Source of the DNA: Vigna angularis
Taxonomy: Eukaryota > Streptophyta > Magnoliopsida > Fabales > Fabaceae
Reading direction: 5' to 3'
DNA length: 64,000 bases
NCBI RefSeq assembly: GCF_016808095.1
Contig: NC_068974.1
Location: 14,694,001-14,758,000, forward strand
Part shown: one piece after another, positions 41,790 to 52,682 of the stretch
Layout of the letters: each line of letters starts with the position of its first letter
How positions within the stretch are numbered: the first letter of the stretch is position 1
Notes under the pieces: generated by a model
Told to the model about the DNA's origin: nothing
Database searches by the model: none
Seen by the model: the letters and a program-made list of their open reading frames with translations, nothing else
Made by a program: the position numbers and the translations under genes

Positions 41790-44700
41790 TGTTAAGTCTC
41801 TGACAAGTGTACCGAATCATATCAAGTAATTTAAAACGGTATCCCAAAGGAGTCACGGCCTAAACAGTTTTGTGATTTCTTGATGAAACTAGATGAATAA
41901 TGGAAAAAAATGAAAGATAAAACACTAGAACTTGAACATATGTGCTTCCGCATCCAAATCCTCCTCCGAGGGATGAAAGAGTGTGTTTCTGTGTCCATTT
42001 TGTCCAATAATGTTTGATGTGCAATTAAAATGCAATACAGTTCTAGGAAGTGACTCCTAGGTCGTCTCACAAGGACCAAATATGGTTCAGTCTCAGGTCA
42101 ACACGTAAGGGGGGGGGGTTTGTGAAAGTTTGGGTTGCGAATGAAATTAAAACACGACTGAATTAAAACGCGTTGAAATAAAATTCAAGACAGTAAAATG
42201 AAATTAAAATAATAAAAACGAAATTGGTACAGTGAAAACGAAATTACAGCAACATGAAACAATAAAAACAAATCTGGAACAGAAAACAGAAAATACAAAA
42301 AAAACGAAAATACAGAAAACGAAAATACAGTAAACAGTAAAAACAGAAAACAACAAAATTCAAATATGGAAACAGAATTAAAATGACAGCAACAAAATAC
42401 AATAAACAAAAATACAGAAAATCATTTCAACATATGGATTAAAATATTTTAAAGCAAAAGAAATGAAAGACAGTAAAACTTCTCTACTATTAGCTGTGAC
42501 CAATTCACCTACTGAAAGAAATTAAAAATTGCTAATGCTTTAAAGAAGGAAACCACTCTTGGCCGTGACATCATTATTGGCAAAGCAAAGTCAAAACAAT
42601 TTGTATTCTTCTTCATTCCATCAACTTCCAACTTCTACAATATTTTAATCACACATGGTCCACTTTTTGCAAAAGCTTGAAAACTATTCAAGAAAATGGC
42701 TATCTTGTGATTTCCATTCCAAAAGAAACAAAGAAATGCATAAGAGGCCGTGGGCCACTCCTTCATTCACTTTAGTCTTCATCAAAAATGAAAAATGCAT
42801 CCAAAACTTTTGTCTCCTTCTTCACACATGAAATAATTCTCCACGGCTCCACCACCTTGTTTTCTACCTAAACTTGCTGACTTGTTGCAGCTGCATTCTC
42901 CACTCATAAACAAATCAATTTGTCTCCTTACTAAATAAATGAAAGATGAGCTTCCTTTGTTGTTACAAACTAACACACGCCCCTTTCAATCTGCTGCTGG
43001 ACCGTGCTTCTCTTCCAACCATTCACTCCTTTCTTCTATGTTCAACCACCATTCTATTCTTACCAAAACTATCTTCTCTTCTTCGCAAGAACTCCTTCTC
43101 CTCCTCTCTACTTATGCTTACTTCCAACAAACAAAACCAGCAAAAACAAATCAACACCTTCAAGGTTTCACACGGATCTCTTCTCCTCTACACCGAGAGC
43201 TTCTTCTCAAATTTGACAATTTTTTTTTGGTTCATTTCTTTTAAGTAATACCATCCTACTCTTCTCTATCATCTAAGGAACTAAAATAAGTGAAACCTTG
43301 CTTCTGTAAATGAAAGAAACCGAGAACTCCTCTCCAAACAAACAACTTTCTTTTTTTTTTTTCGTTTTTCTACTGATTAGGTGACGGCAGTGTACTACTC
43401 TACTGCTAAAGCAAAATAAATGAACTTGATCTAAGGTTCCACACACACAAGACCGTGTACCCTTTTTCCACAATTACAGAATGCTAGAAGAGATTGTATA
43501 AATGTGCAGAAAACCAAATAAGATAGATGCAATCATGATTCAACAAGAGGAATAAACAACATCCAATTCATTCATCATCAGAAATATTGTACAGTTCTCT
43601 TGAAGTAAAATACTCAAAGTAAAAGGAACAAACAAGTGGTAGCTGCTGCCTCTTAGCCGTGTGCTTCCTTCCCAAACGTAACATCAGTTTGCTTCCTTCT
43701 TCCAGCTCTCTGAATGTGGTAATTTTCTACTTAGGATCATCTCTAAATTTTCTTCTGTCAAGCCTCTCATCCCTGCACCATTTCTTCCTTCATTCTCCAG
43801 CCATGTTGTATGCACTCTTACGTTTTTCTCTCATAGAAGAAGAAGATGAAAAGATGGAACACTCAGAACTGTTGAGAGCCAAAAATTCTGAGAGGAGAGA
43901 CTTTTTTTTCCTTCTGGCCGTGTGTTGTCTCCATATTGTCCTCTGCATCCTCTCCCAAGAAAAACATTCTCTCCTCCTCCCTAGAATCCATGGACCGAGA
44001 GACTTCAACAAGCATGCAACCCCCCTTCCAATCAACAAGTGGCAGCTGGACTTCCAAATTTTTCTTGGACCAAACCAATGCTCCTTGTGTTTGCTGCTGG
44101 CCGTGTGATGTTGTGCTTCTCCAAATTCTGAATTTGCTCTCTCTTCCTAAACGTTCCAGCCAAGAGTAAGTGTGCCCCTTTTTTTCCTTTTGTTGACTTG
44201 CCAATGTTGCAAACCGTGTGGAATGTGGCCAGCTGGAAACTCCTTAATTTTGTTGAGCTTTGCCAAGTCATCCTTTCAACAAAAAACCGTGAGAAGCTCT
44301 TGTAATGGTGGCCCCCATTTTTCTACTTTGTTGTCTCCCATTTAGTGTGAAATTGCCGAGAATATTTCATTCATGTGGCATGCCAATTTCCTTCAAAAAC
44401 CGTGGGTTGCCTTCCAATGTGGTCCCCTCCATTATTCTTCATCATTTGGCAAAATGAATAGGCTTTTAGTATGAGTTGGCCGTGTGAATTCTGGTTGCAG
44501 CAATGGCACTACAAAAACACTTCATTACAAAATATAAACTAAAGTAAAGCTTTGCAAAATGGAATTCCCAATAGGCTCTACGTGTGGTGTATGTTGCCAA
44601 GCCAATTTTGCTTCTACAAATTTGAGAAAAAATATTTCATCAGAGATCAACACACAGATTAAATCACTGCAATACAGTTTCTTCCAAACACAGTGTGTGA

Positions 44701-45494
44701 ATATTTTTCCCAAATGTCCCAATTTATATTTCCAAAATTTTCCCTGCAATTACTAATGCAAATAATTAGCTCAGATAATTCAAATTAATTAAAATAAGAA
44801 TTTCCGATTGAATTACGCACAATTAGCAAATACGGAAAAATATCGGACATTTAAACACGGTTCCCTGATTAATTTTAGAACAATAAGCTAAGTGAAGTGA
44901 ACAAAATATTGACTCATCACCTAAGACGTCTAAGTCCTTAAATAGAACATGAAAATAATAGAAAATGGGTCCAAGCCCATAAGACCGGCGCATAGCGCCC
45001 CACTTATGGCGCTCAGTAGTGTACGAGTCAGAGAATTGGCGCTCAGGGTCAGCTTAGAAGGCAAGCAAGCATGGTGCGTCTCGCCGAAGTTGCGCTCAGC
45101 GCCCCTGAAAAAGTCGCCCGGGCGCGAGCCAGTGGCATCCTGTGTTGAGGGTTCCAGAAAAGGGCAGCCAAGCTTGAGACAACTTCCTTTTGCGCTGAGG
45201 ACCCCCAAAGTGGCGCTCAGCATTGTGCGATTTCTCTTCTTTGATGCTTTTTCATATTTTCCTGAGTTTCAACTCCTTACTACTTTCAATCTTCTTCCAA
45301 ATCATCTAAATTCCTATTGAAAACACTGAAATCTAGAAAAAAGCCATTAAATTCACCTTCAAAATTGACCTCCAAAATTCACCTTCAACGCTCTTATTCA
45401 ACAAAACGATGATTCCAAGCTAGTTTCTAAGTCAAAAAGGGTGTTTTTAGTATCAAAATTAAGTGTCAAATAACGGTAAATTCAATCGTTATCA
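41790..45494 (-). mobile_element. A6 3' LTR, internally deleted and interrupted
   Basis: Own sequence is 41790-42010 and 44920-45494, only about 800 bp, because around 41880 the text jumps from TTGTGATTTCTTGAT to GAAACTAGATGAATAA, skipping what is 48840-49430 in the 5' LTR. The frame at 44949-45320 lies within this LTR and is rejected as a gene. Confidence 0.8.
42011..44919 (-). mobile_element. Family C LTR, minus strand
   Basis: About 2.9 kb. Both ends match 56812-59933: TTGATGTGCAAT, GACTCCTAGGTCGT and CACAAGGACCAAAT on the left; CACAGTGTGTGAATA, TTTCCAAAATTTTCC and AATAAGAATTTCCG on the right, ending TTGACTCATCA. Many CCGTG-containing repeats fill the middle. The left end lacks about 25 bases of the family terminus, and no target duplication is visible. 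Frames inside (for example 43659-44108) have no support as genes. Confidence 0.75.
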
Positions 45495-46039
45495 CAACAC
45501 CAAACTTAGAACTTTGCTTGTGCTCAAGTAAACAAAATGTAACTTAGCTTTCATCCAATCAATGCAATGATTCAACATATTTCAAAACCTTTTCTTTCAA
45601 GAATAGTAATTAATCAAATTAGCTTATCATAAAGAATATCAATCAAGATGAATACATACCTTGATTCAATTAAGATCATTGTGGTGCTCATATAATCACA
45701 GAATATTCAACAAATGTTATGCTCATGAATAATCAATCAACCAAGCAAAGATGTAATCATGCATACATGGAACTATTCCTCACCAAGAAAAGTTTTTCTC
45801 TCAAACACACAAGTGTATCTAGAGGTGACTCATTCACTCTACTATCACATTGTCACATGAATCAACTTTGCCTTTCATTTAACCACAATCAAACACACTC
45901 ACAAGCAACTTTGCACACAGATAAAGTTTCAAGCCAAGTACATCAAAACAAAAAACGAACATAAATTAAAAAGATAACTTCAGAAAGTTGGGTTGTCTCC
46001 TAGTAAGCGCTTGTTTAACGTCACTAGCTTGACCCAATA
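45495..46039 (-). other. A6 3' region with polypurine tract
   Basis: On the minus strand it ends CTAAGTTTGGTGTTG, the purine tract, before the LTR at 45494. It begins with the TTGGGTCAAGCTAGTGACG segment and GCGCTTACTAGGAG hairpin remnant that follow gag-PR in other copies. Much shorter than in A2-A5. Confidence 0.65.
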
Positions 46040-46395
46040 AAACTCAAGTCACTTCTTTCATGTTGATATTCTTATTTTTCTTCTCACCTCACATCATCAA
46101 CATCTTCTTGGTCACCTTTTTGACTCTCCTTGAGTACGGAGTTTCAATCTCTATGACTCCATTATCTTTAAGCTCTTTAACAACCCATACTCTACCCTTG
46201 AATCCCATTGGTGCACTAGGTTTGAGTCATTCATCCTTCGAATCATGATGAACCATCTTTCCTTTGCCATCTTTTTATTTTTCTCCTTCTTCCTTAACTT
46301 GTGATAAGAAAAAATTTTACTTTTGACGAACGACTTAGCAACTTTAGGACTAGTCACTGGTGCATCTTCATTTGTAGCTTTATGACTAGTCTTTC

Positions 46396-48587
46396 TTACT
46401 TGATTTTGCGTCTCATCATTGAAACATTAAAAATCACCTCCTCTTCTTGGTCTTTAAATGTTATAGTCCCATCATCCACATTGATAATTACCTTGTCCGT
46501 TTTCATGAATGGCCTTCCAAGAATAATACGAATCTTTCCATCTTCCTCCATTTCCATCACAACAAAATCAACAAAGAATCTTAGTTTGTCTATGCAAACC
46601 ACAACATCTTCCGCCACACCATAAGGCTTTTTGGTAGATCCATCCGCCAGTTGCAAAGTAACCTTAGTAGATTTCACTTTAAGACCATAATCCTCTCAAG
46701 CATAGATAAGGGCATCAAATTAATGCTTGACCCTAAATCAATTAGAGCTTTACTTATTTTAACATCCCCAATGATACAGGGAATAGTAAAGCTTCCTGAA
46801 TCTTTCACTTTTGGAGGAAGTTCCTTTTGCAAAATAACACTACAATTGCCGTGTACATCAATGGTTTTTTCATCTAGATATTTCTTCTTATTGAGGAATT
46901 GCTTCATGAGCTTCGCATAAGCAGGGATTTGCTGCAATGCTTCGGTCAAGGGCATAATAATCTCCAATTGCTTGAAGATCTCCATGAAACTCCCATATTG
47001 CTTCTCTTTTTCTTTTCTACCATACTCCTTAGGGTAAGGAAGAATATTTTCAAAATTTTTCTCAAGTTTTTTCTCTCCCCTCTTCTTTTCTTTCTCTTTT
47101 CTCTCAACCTCACCTATTCTCTCTTTTTTTTCTTCTTTTACCTGAAATTTTTCTTTTCTTTCTTCTACTCTCTCATCACTTATGCTCACAATGACTTTAC
47201 ACTATTCCTTAGGGTTAACCTCAGTATTAGCCCTAAATTTCCTCTTAGCTTTATCCCCCAACTTCTGTGCTAGTTGGCCCACCTACATCTTTAGATTCCT
47301 TATATCAGCTTCAATGCTTTTATGGTTGGAGATAGTCACATGCATGAATTGTTGAAGGGTTTCTTCAAGCTTTGAAGTTTTGTCAAATAATGTAGATATT
47401 TCTTTCCATTGTGATGGTTGTTGTGGTGATCTATTGAATTGTCCTACTTGCCCAGAGTGTCCAAATTGACCTTGACCCATACTTGGGTGAGGTTTCTACC
47501 CTTGATTGAAATTACCTTGGTGGAATTCATTTCCCATATAGTTGACATCTTCTTGGGTCTCCATTGGAAAAGCACATTGACCATTTATATGATCACCACC
47601 ACATAATTCACAAAGTTTTTGTTGAACCTATGAAACATTTTGCATTTGAGAGATTTTCTTTGTCAAATTCTCCAATTGTTGAGTAATAATTTTATTCTAT
47701 GCAAGTAAAGCATCTTGAGATTGTAACTGTAGGACTCCCTTCTGCTGAGATGGATTTCCTCTTTCATTATGCATCTCATTGTCATTAGTAGCGATGTTAT
47801 CAATCAATTCATAGGCTTCCTCTAGAGTCGTGCACTTGATATTACCTCCAACTGAGGGATCTAGCATCAACTTAGTTTGCGAACCAAGACCTCCAAGGAA
47901 AAGAATGACTATTGTAGCTTCATCAAAACCATGCATGGGCGTCTTTCTCAACAAGTTCTTGTATATATCCCATGCTTGACCCAACATCTCCTTCATACCT
48001 TGCCTGAAAGATGAAATTTCCTGCTTACCTTTGTTGACTTTTGATTGTGGGAAGTATTTTTTCAAAAACTTTACAACCACATCTTCCCATTCACTAAAGT
48101 TATCTTCTGGGAAAGAATTCAACCATAACTTAGCATTGCCTCCCAATGAGAAACGAAACAAACTAAGCTTTATAGCATCATCCGGTACTCCATTGATCTT
48201 TACAGTGTTGCAAATCTCATTGAAAGTTGTCAAATGCTCATATGGATTTTCATGAGACAGTCCATTGAATTGGTTGCTCTTCACCAATTGAATCAACGTA
48301 GGCTTTACCTCCATGTTTGCATCATTGACCCTCGGCCTTGCTCTACTGTTAAAATGATGAGGGCCAACAACTATAGTGTACTCTGCCAGAGTGCGTCTAC
48401 AATTGTTCTCTCCAGCCATCTCTTCAATGCTCTAGTCAGACCCTTGCGATGAAGGTTGTAAAAGTGTCTCCGAAGGAGGAAACAATTCTCTGGATGTTCG
48501 AATTCTCCTCCTCTTTTTACTCTCACCCAATCCTTCAAGAAGAGGTTCCGAACTTTTCTTGCTCCTATTACGAATTGTATCTTGCAT
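46396..48587 (-). pseudogene. A6 gag-protease frame, broken
   Basis: ATG at 48587 (QDTIRNRSKKSSEPLLE), with one TAG just before a second possible start at 48419 (MAGENNCRRTLAEY). Gag core: NPYEHLTTFNEICNTVKING, FPEDNFSEWEDVVVKFLKKY, AWDIYKNLLRKTPMHGFDE. The CCHC knuckle is near 47575-47620, then a K/E-rich linker (47060-47190). The protease IDLGSSINLMP is near 46740, with a one-base frameshift near 46680 before IILGRPFMKTDKV. Many stops read TAG where other copies have CAG or TGG. The short post-protease frame (VWVVKELKDNGVIE type) lies at about 46060-46260. Confidence 0.8.
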
Positions 48588-48702
48588 ACACAAGAAAACA
48601 AATCCCTAGAAACAATTGCTAGCACAAACAAAAACAAAATAAAAATAAAAAATCAAGTCAAAGTTAATCAATAATCACACAAATAGAACAGTTAAACCAC
48701 GA

Positions 48703-48721
48703 GTCCCCATCAACGACGCTA
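48703..48721 (-). other. A6 primer-binding site, decayed
   Basis: The minus strand reads TAGCGTCGTTGATGGGGAC, the family primer site with three changes from TGGCGCCGTTGCCGGGGAC, all G-to-A or C-to-T. Confidence 0.7.
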
Positions 48722-48727
48722 AAAACT

Positions 48728-50115
48728 TGTTAAGACTCCAGCAAGTATACCAAATTGTATCAAGTAATATAAAATGGTAAGACCAAGTATCGTATCCCAA
48801 AGGACTCACGGCCAAAACAGTTGTGATTTGTTGATTAAATAAGACTTGAAAACAAACTCTTTTGGGTTTAGAATGCAAATACTGAAAAGTAAATATGCAT
48901 GCAATTTGATCAATTGAACAAAAGTGCAAAGATGAATGAATTTGATATTATGAATGAATATGTTGTTGGGGTTAGATTTCACCTAGTTCACTCTCATGTA
49001 TATACGAATTCTACTTCTTCATTAATGTTAATGTCACTCTCCAAAATAGTTAAACCCCGATTCCTCAGCGAAGAAAGCATATCCTTAATTATAGATCATA
49101 ACATAGATCATAACGTCTTTCGTCATCCCTAATAATTAATTATTAAGAACAGAAGCTTAAGACAACCATAACTCATACCCCTATTCCTAGGCAATACTGC
49201 TTATGGGAATAATTCTCCGGATAATAAATTTTATGATACCTTTCGGTACTCATGCAAATCAAATATCATGTTACAGAATTAGTTCAACGAAGCAAGCATT
49301 ATGCAAAGAAGAATTACCCTAACAATTAATGAAAGAAGCATATATAATAAAGAATCAATTCAATACATGAGAGTTTACAAAGGTTATATCATTCCCCAAT
49401 AACAAATAGATATCAGTTCACCATAGACATGGTGAAACTAGATGAATAATAGAAAAAGAATGAAAGATAAAACCCTAAAACTTGAATATAGGTGCTTCTG
49501 CATCCAAATCCTCCTCCGAGCAATGAAAGACTGTGTTTTTGTGCCTGTTTCGTCCAAATATGTGAACCCTAGGACGTCCAAGTCCTTAAGTAGAACATGA
49601 AATAATAGAAAATGGGTCGAAGGCCATAAGACTAGGGCTCAGCGCCCCACTTATGGCACTCAGCGACGTGCGGGTTAGAGAATTGGCGCTCAAGGTCAGC
49701 TCAAAGGGCAAGCAAGCATGGTGCGTCTCGCCGAACTTGCACTCAGCGCCTCTAAAAAGGGCGTCTAGGCGTGAGCCAGTGGCATCCTGCACTAAGGGTC
49801 CAGAAAAGGGCAGTCAAGCTTGAGACGGCGTACTTTGGCGCTAAGGGCCCCCAAAGTGGTGCTCAACGTTGTGTGATTTCTCTTTTTTGATGCTTTTCCA
49901 TCTTTTCCTGAGTTCTAACTCCTTACTACTTTCAAATCTTCTTCCAAATAATCTCAATTCCTGTTGAAAACACTGAAATCTAGCACAAAGCCATTAAATT
50001 CACCTTCAACTCTCTTATTCAATAAAACCATGATTCCAAGCTAGTTTCTAAGTCAAAAAGGGTGTTTTTAGTATCAAAATTAAGTGTCAAATAATGGTAA
50101 ATTCAACCGTTATCA
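48728..50115 (-). mobile_element. A6 5' LTR
   Basis: 1388 bp; plus-strand ends TGTTAAGAC and CCGTTATCA. It is the short LTR subtype. U3 has GGCGCTCA-type repeats (49620-49870). The frame at 49586-49792 overlaps these repeats and is not a gene. Confidence 0.85.
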
Positions 50116-50424
50116 GCGCTCAGGGCCCCTGACCTAAGGCCGTCAGCCTTACTTTTCTGCACTACATCTTTTTCTCTTTTTCTATAGTTCTGCTTGCTTC
50201 TTGTGGTTGGTTCAGTTCTATACATTGTTGGAGATTCTTCCAAACACATTATTAGCTACAAAATAAAGGGATTATAGATGAAATTACATCAAAGTATCCC
50301 AAAACACAATTATTCATAAAACTAAGATAAAAGAGAGGATTAAGCAAGTTATAAGCTCGAAAAGAGTTGATTTAGTATCAAAATTGCATCACAAATAATG
50401 GTAAAATCAACCGTTATCACTTAA

Positions 50425-50908
50425 CAGATTAAATCATACCAAAATTACATTTTCAATCTGTTGAAATATGTAAACCTTTTTCCAATCATTAATACATGTA
50501 TCAAGCACACACATCAATAATATCAAACATTTGTTATGTCATTTTGTGCAAGATAACAATAGAATAGATCCTCAACGTCCATTAATGAGTGCATACTTAT
50601 GCCCACATTTATATTTTAAAATTCAAATCTTTGAAGAGATTCTTGTGCTTAAATGATTGATTTGATTATGTCCTTTGAGAATGTGCCATCAAGGATCAAC
50701 AGGTGAGGATGTTGAACCAACCCTTTTGAAAAATTTCAAATTCAAATAATATATAGTTAAATTTTATGTTTGACCTTAAAACAAAATCAAATTTACATGA
50801 TTATCTTTTGTTGGAATTATTTTTACTAGAAAAATTGGAAAGATTGATTACTTATTACTTTTTATATAAAAATTCTGATATAAGACTTAAAGTTTATAGT
50901 TTTTTTTT
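50425..50908. other. Low-copy AT-rich sequence with a family B fragment
   Basis: 50585-50670 (TGAGTGCATACTTATGCCC and following) is the first 90 or so bases of a family B LTR. The rest is AT-rich and I see no gene in it. A CAACAGGTGAGG at about 50698-50709 could be a splice donor, but no supporting exon is recognised. Confidence 0.45.
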
Positions 50909-52132
50909 GGTTTAATACCTATTTTGGTCCCTCAATTTGTAGGGTTTCTTCAAAGTTGTCTTCCTTTCTTTCAAAAATTCACTAACATCCTACTTTTCGC
51001 AAAAACGGTGCACGTTAGTCCTTTTTGCTTACGGTGTTAGAAAGATTAACGACAGAGTTGCTTATCTGGAGAAACTGAATTAACTGTACAGTTTATTACT
51101 ACGTGGCCTTCTCGGTTTTCCCCTCTTTCCGCTACTCTCTCCTCCCTTCGCCATTGCACACCATCTCCCTCCTCTTCGCCAAACCCTAACACCACCCCTC
51201 TATCCTCTACGCCAAATGCAAACCCTCCTATGACATCAACACCTTCTTCTTCGACAACGTCAACCCATTAGAAGACATTGACTTCAACCCACCGGAGCCC
51301 CTGGAGGGATTTTTCGCCCCTCCCTGCAGTGTATTTCTAAATTTTTTGTTTGTTTTACGTGCGGGAAGGGTGGGGATATGGGGCGCGGCGTAGTAGCGGA
51401 GCGAGCGGAGGCGTACGGGACGACGACGATCTTGGTTTACGACAATGGTGAAATACTGAGATTGGAAGATAGTGAGGTTTTTATCCCAGTAAAACAAAAT
51501 TGAATATAAACATAAATAAAAGTACATTAAATTATTTCTGAAGCAATGTGCAATTAGGGATTAGGGTTTGGGAAGAGGGGAAAAGGGGATTAGGATTTGG
51601 CGCGTGATTATGGGTTTCACAGCGGAGAAGAAGGAATCAGAGAACAACAATGCCAATAATCCCGAAAATGCTCATCAAACATTAAATTCTTCTTCTCAGT
51701 TTACATCGACACTTGATTCAAGCAGCAAAGAAACCGAAGAACAACAATCTCATGAACTCAAAGTTGGTCTTCACCCTCTGAAGGTTTTTCTCCCTCACTT
51801 TGTTTTTTTTTTTTTTGTTTCTTGGCAACTGAATTACAGTATGATTGGTTAATGATGAAGATGAAGAAGTGTGATAAAGCTTTTGAGTGGAAAGAGGAAC
51901 TCCACGTGGCACTCTCTTATTGGCTAAACTTGCCAACTAATTGGACTAATTGGATAGGTCATCTAATTTTGGCCAGCAGAGCAACTTTGCCGTTAGTATT
52001 TTAACGCCGTAAGCAAAAAGGATCCACTTAAACTGTTTTTGCGAAAAGTAGGATGTTAGTGAACTTTAAAAAAAAGGGAGGATAACATTGAACAGACCCT
52101 ACAAATTGAGGGACCAAAATAGGTATTAAACC
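50909..52132. mobile_element. Mutator-like element with captured gene sequence (Pack-MULE-like)
   Basis: Long terminal inverted repeats of about 140 bp (50909-51052 and 51990-52132) begin GGTTTAATACCTATTTTGG. Homopolymer T runs of 9 and 8 flank it, so a T8-9 duplication is likely but not provable. No transposase frame is present. The interior is unlike the repeats: it is GC-richer and carries exon-like text on the plus strand at 51195-51330 (a frame with NPLEDIDFNPPEPLEG) and at 51610-51783. Confidence 0.75.
51610..51783 (+). pseudogene. Captured first exon, probably eIF4E-family cap-binding protein (nCBP-like)
   Basis: 58 codons from ATG 51610, serine- and asparagine-rich, ending SHELKVGLHPLK at a junction CTGAAG|GTTTTTC that fits an exon end. 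In plant nCBP the first exon ends with a similar RELKxGxHPLR/K block before the cap-binding fold, so I assign it to that family from memory. The rest of the gene is absent, so it would encode no cap-binding pocket. It lies inside the Mutator-like element, consistent with transduplication. Confidence 0.5.
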
Positions 52133-52682
52133 TTTTTTTTATATACTTTTCAATTTGACTGATATGATTTTGTATCAGATCTTTGGAAGAAGGAGCAAAG
52201 GAATTCTTTTTTAAAACCAGTTCAACAAGCATATGTGAATAAGCTGAAACCACATTTGATGAAATCAAGAACTAAAGAAGAGAATGAGCAACCATTGAAT
52301 AACAAAAGAAAGGATATGGAAGAAATTTATTCTCCAAACAAAACCAGATTGAGATGTAGCAGTTAGAAGAATTGGTTACAGATTGATCAATAAAGCATAG
52401 GTAGTGCTTAGAAAATTTTCATTTCTATGTCAAAGTGCTAGTTGGAAATTTGAAAATTAAATTACAATCAATGAGTCAATTATGCAGAAAAAAAAAAAAG
52501 ATATAGACAGTAAAAGTCATTGATGTAAATATTCTGAGAAAGAATTTTATTCAATTTTGGTGAAAAAAAGTAGTAATTTATTTATTTATTTTGGAATTTT
52601 CTAGAGTTTCATTATATTGATTAAAATAATGAGATTGTAAATTTATAATACAAGATCTGATGATAATTATTCAAGCTCTTCC
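52133..52682. other. AT-rich sequence with a possible terminal exon
   Basis: Apart from the frame at 52179-52366 it is AT-rich, with an A12 run near 52487-52498 and no recognised feature. It ends at the Tekay-like LTR. Confidence 0.4.
52179..52366 (+). pseudogene. Possible last exon of an unidentified host gene
   Basis: TTTTGTATCAG at 52168-52178 is a fair splice acceptor. The following frame runs 61 codons to TAG at 52364-52366, starting LWKKEQRNSFLKPVQQAYVN and rich in lysine and glutamate. The composition is protein-like, unlike the surrounding AT-rich DNA. I do not recognise the family. Upstream exons would lie beyond the inserted Mutator element or be gone. It may equally be a chance frame. 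Confidence 0.3.

Larger units (their letters stand above)
41790..50115 (-). mobile_element. A6, complete family A element with both LTRs
   Basis: Target duplication GCGCT at 41785-41789 and 50116-50120. The order on the minus strand is 5' LTR 48728-50115, degraded primer site 48703-48721, gag-PR 46396-48587, 3' region, polypurine tract 45495-45511, and 3' LTR 41790-45494 (with a family C LTR inside). It lacks the pol middle and the extra ORF. The LTRs differ at many positions, roughly a tenth by eye, so it is old. Confidence 0.9.
39825..50419 (-). mobile_element. Old family A solo LTR hosting a four-level nest
   Basis: Target duplication CTTAA at 39820-39824 and 50420-50424. Plus-strand termini are TGTTAACTC and CCGTTATCA. 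Its own sequence is in three parts: 39825-40150, 41090-41784 and 50121-50419. A CACTA element and the complete A6 element, which itself holds a family C LTR, lie inside. It is diverged, consistent with the oldest layer here. The frame at 41452-41667 lies in this LTR and is not taken as a gene. Confidence 0.85.

Noticed and set aside
43659..44108. 149-codon frame in the family C LTR
   Set aside because: No match to the corresponding part of 56812-59933 as protein, and two other frames overlap it.
44949..45320. 123-codon frame
   Set aside because: Lies in the A6 LTR U3; its 5' LTR counterpart (49565-49910) has stops and indels.
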